The position numbers and the translations under genes are program-made. DNA of 8,999 bases, taken from assembly GCA_946887345.1 (NCBI GenBank), contig CAMPKR010000081.1:1-8999 (forward strand), read 5' to 3'. Of the stretch, positions 6,940 through 8,999 are shown one piece after another (the first letter of the stretch is position 1; the number at the start of each line of letters is the position of its first letter). This stretch comes from an uncultured Bacteroidota bacterium. Its GTDB lineage: Bacteria > Bacteroidota > Bacteroidia > Chitinophagales > Chitinophagaceae. Below the pieces are notes generated by a model. That model saw only the letters and a list, made by a program, of their open reading frames with translations. It made no database searches and had not been told where the DNA came from.

Positions 6940-7896
6940 ATGCATAAAGACATTTCTATAGTAGTCCCCTTGTTCAACGAGGAAGAGTCTCTGCCTGAGC
7001 TGGCAGAATGGATAGAGCGTATTTGCTCTGAACATGGCTACTCTTATGAAGTGATAATGGTGGATGACGGCAGTACCGATGATAGCTGGAAAGTAGTAGA
7101 GGGGCTGGCCGCGCAAAATAATGCTATTAAAGGCATCCGCTTTCAGCGCAACTATGGAAAATCTGCTGCTCTGAATGAAGGATTTAAGGCAGTATCCGGC
7201 AACGTGGTGATCACCATGGATGCAGACCTGCAGGACAGCCCCGACGAGATTCCTGAGCTATACCGCATGGTGACGGCAGAAGGTTTTGACCTCGTCAGCG
7301 GCTGGAAGAAAAAGCGCTACGACAATGCAGTAACAAAAAATCTCCCCTCCAAATTATACAATTACGTAAACCGCCGGGTATCGGGCATTAAGCTGCACGA
7401 TATGAACTGCGGCCTGAAAGCATACAAGAAGAAAGTAGTAAAAAGCATAGAAGTATACGGTGAAATGCACCGCTACATACCTGTGCTTGCCAAGTGGGCC
7501 GGTTTCCGCAAAATAGGCGAGAAGGTGGTAGTACATCGCGCACGTAAATACGGTGTGTCAAAGTTCGGCTGGGAAAGGTTTATCAACGGCTTCCTCGATC
7601 TGCTCTCTATACAGTTTGTCAGCCGTTTCGGCAAGAAGCCCATGCACTTCTTCGGCCTGCTGGGCACTATTACCTTTATGTTGGGCTTTATTATTACTAT
7701 GTACCTGGTCATAGCCAAACTCGCCTACGGCGATGCCTATCCCTTAACCAACAGGCCGGGCTTTTACCTGGCTATCGCCACCATGATAATAGGCACCCAG
7801 TTTTTCCTTACCGGCTTTGTTGCAGAACTGGTATCACGCTCAGCTGCGGACAGGAACCATTATTTGGTGGAGCAGCGGCTGGGATTGGATGAATGA
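6940..7896 (+). CDS. GT2 family polyprenyl-phosphate glycosyltransferase (DPM1/GtrB-like)
   Basis: A 318-residue membrane glycosyltransferase that transfers a sugar from a nucleotide donor to a polyprenyl phosphate at the cytoplasmic face of the inner membrane, supplying sugars for envelope glycans or glycoproteins. The GT-A domain fills residues 1 to about 225. It includes ISIVVPLFNEEESLPEL (5-21), VDDGSTDDSW (41-50), and the metal/donor-site MDADLQDSPDEIPEL (93-107) with D94-A-D96. It continues with HDMNCGLKAYKK (153-164) and the membrane-proximal RKYGVSKFGWERF (202-214). Two C-terminal helices follow at about 236-259 and 275-298, the GtrB/ArnC/DPM layout. The length is typical and all motifs are intact. 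Sugar and acceptor cannot be read from the sequence; mannose or glucose are common in this clade. No flippase (GtrA) or GT-C partner is seen in the window. The ATG at 6940 follows an AT-rich leader without a Shine-Dalgarno sequence. Confidence 0.93.
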   Translation: MHKDISIVVPLFNEEESLPELAEWIERICSEHGYSYEVIMVDDGSTDDSWKVVEGLAAQNNAIKGIRFQRNYGKSAALNEGFKAVSGNVVITMDADLQDSPDEIPELYRMVTAEGFDLVSGWKKKRYDNAVTKNLPSKLYNYVNRRVSGIKLHDMNCGLKAYKKKVVKSIEVYGEMHRYIPVLAKWAGFRKIGEKVVVHRARKYGVSKFGWERFINGFLDLLSIQFVSRFGKKPMHFFGLLGTITFMLGFIITMYLVIAKLAYGDAYPLTNRPGFYLAIATMIIGTQFFLTGFVAELVSRSAADRNHYLVEQRLGLDE

Positions 7897-7924
7897 CACT
7901 CTAACGTACATAAAAGCTATACTT

Positions 7925-8999
7925 ATGACCTTAATTTGCCGATATCTTATCGTGTTTTGTATCCTGGGTGTATTAGGATTTAGCGCGTGTAAACGGGAAA
8001 AGCCCATTTTAAAAGCCTGTGATCCCGCTACAGCTGTGCAGCTCAGTAAGGTTGAAGAACAGAATGGGCAAATTCATTTGGAATGGACAAACTGTTACGA
8101 TGAAAACGGGCCAACTATTGGAATATCCCGAATTCTACTCAATGAGAACGGTGATTCGGCACGTGCGTTCCCATCGGTATCTGTCGCTTCTGGAACTAAT
8201 GCTTATTTGGACAGCATACCCGTTTCCGGCCGCGTTCGTTATTCACTATTTTATTGGGTAGATGACCGGTTCTATGAAAGTAATAGAATGGAAATTGGCC
8301 AAAGCAATGCCGGCGAAAATGTAATCAATTTTTGGCCCTGGAAAGTGATCGGAAGTCCATATTCGGACTGGATAGTTTTCATTGATACATCACAACTTGT
8401 CACCTACAACTATACAACGAAACAATCAAATTCTTTCGCACTGCCATTTTACGCAATAGTCAGCCCTACAATCAATATTCACAACGGTGAACCAGAGATC
8501 TACTTTACAATGGCATTCTATGGCTGGAAGGTTTTTGTTCTGAACGTAAGAACCGCCCAGGTAACAGACAGCATTGACTTGCCCTCATACTCAATGGACC
8601 CGCAATTTTTAGTCTGCGATGGCAATAGGATATTCTTTCATTCACACCCTACCCCGGGTTACTTATTTACCATAGACCGAACGACAAAGCAAGTCCAAAC
8701 ATATATGGCCCAGGACTTTTCACTGGGCACAACTGCCTTTGTTCGGCACGGATACAATGATGGCTTTGTAACCGAAGGCTGGCATGATCGTAAAATACTC
8801 GTTGACAATAGTGGCCAGGTATCGCAAATCATAAACGGTTCAGGTTCTGAATATCCCCTTTCATCTTATAACGGTACTTACTGCGATATCCCTAATTCTC
8901 CAAATTTCATCTGCGGGCGACTTGGTATTGTTTATAATTATCAAACTACTGTTGTCCGGGGAAGTACATTTTTGAGCATAAAAAAGGAGGACTATATCC
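7925..8999 (+). CDS. Lipoprotein with FN3-like and beta-propeller-like regions, cut by window edge
   Basis: Reading from the ATG at 7925 gives 358 open codons to the right edge with no stop. The start MTLICRYLIVFCILGVLGFSAC is a lipoprotein signal peptide with lipobox FSAC, making C22 the likely lipidated residue after cleavage. The next residues (KREKP) lack the acidic run typical of Bacteroidota surface-export signals, so a periplasmic face is somewhat favoured. Residues about 38-126 look like a fibronectin-III fold (IHLEW at 50-54, RYSLFYWVDD at 105-114). From about 137 on, a repeated strand pattern ends in a turn: LVTYNYTTKQ (158-167), VFVLNVRTAQV (203-213), LFTIDRTTKQV (at 8669-8701), and KILVDNSGQV (at 8792-8821). 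This spacing suits a beta-propeller with four blades visible. It starts 28 bases after the glycosyltransferase stop and may be the operon's last gene or an independent one. I do not recognise a specific family. The cysteine- and tryptophan-containing positions show no catalytic motif. Confidence 0.82.
   Translation, partial: MTLICRYLIVFCILGVLGFSACKREKPILKACDPATAVQLSKVEEQNGQIHLEWTNCYDENGPTIGISRILLNENGDSARAFPSVSVASGTNAYLDSIPVSGRVRYSLFYWVDDRFYESNRMEIGQSNAGENVINFWPWKVIGSPYSDWIVFIDTSQLVTYNYTTKQSNSFALPFYAIVSPTINIHNGEPEIYFTMAFYGWKVFVLNVRTAQVTDSIDLPSYSMDPQFLVCDGNRIFFHSHPTPGYLFTIDRTTKQVQTYMAQDFSLGTTAFVRHGYNDGFVTEGWHDRKILVDNSGQVSQIINGSGSEYPLSSYNGTYCDIPNSPNFICGRLGIVYNYQTTVVRGSTFLSIKKEDYI

Noticed and set aside
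8019..8261. An 80-codon plus-strand open frame overlapping the lipoprotein gene
   Set aside because: The overlapping frame from 7925 has a signal peptide, lipobox and over 350 open codons, so this one is an out-of-frame shadow.

Overview
This is a chromosomal window from a member of the phylum Bacteroidota, probably of the Chitinophagaceae/Sphingobacteriia type. Three observations support this. The alanyl-tRNA synthetase carries a Bacteroidota-style block (LVNADHPQVIEIWN) after motif 2. The intergenic regions contain Bacteroidota-type -7 elements (TAnnTTTG), with no clear Shine-Dalgarno sequences before most starts. The run of BatA-like, dihydroorotase-like, DUF4199 and GT2 genes is a neighbourhood I associate with this phylum. 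Assignment below phylum level is a guess.

Layout. Positions 1-2350 (minus strand) hold alaS, running off the left edge after 783 codons and lacking about its last 90-100 codons. Positions 2351-2458 are a divergent intergenic region with one likely promoter for alaS and one for the rightward genes, plus a 15-bp inverted repeat over the rightward -33 element. Positions 2459-2991 hold a compact type II toxin-antitoxin pair (small antitoxin, then RelE/ParE-family toxin, overlapping by ATGA). From 3038 to the right edge, five rightward genes are separated by only 3-28 bases. They encode a BatA/von Willebrand-type membrane protein, a dihydroorotase homologue, a four-helix DUF4199 membrane protein, a GT2 polyprenyl-phosphate glycosyltransferase with two C-terminal helices, and a lipoprotein with an FN3-like domain and beta-propeller-like repeats, cut by the right edge. 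The two edge genes, alaS and the lipoprotein, are open-ended. No stretch of 300 bases lacks a gene. I saw no RNA gene, insertion sequence or CRISPR array.

How the genes may work together. AlaS is housekeeping and the toxin-antitoxin pair looks like a small accessory insert beside it. The five-gene run looks like one transcription unit, and all its members except the dihydroorotase homologue are membrane or envelope proteins. The most notable observation is that this homologue keeps the fold and substrate-loop landmarks of dihydroorotase but has lost nearly every metal-binding residue. It is therefore probably not an active PyrC, and its place in an envelope operon suggests a structural or regulatory role.
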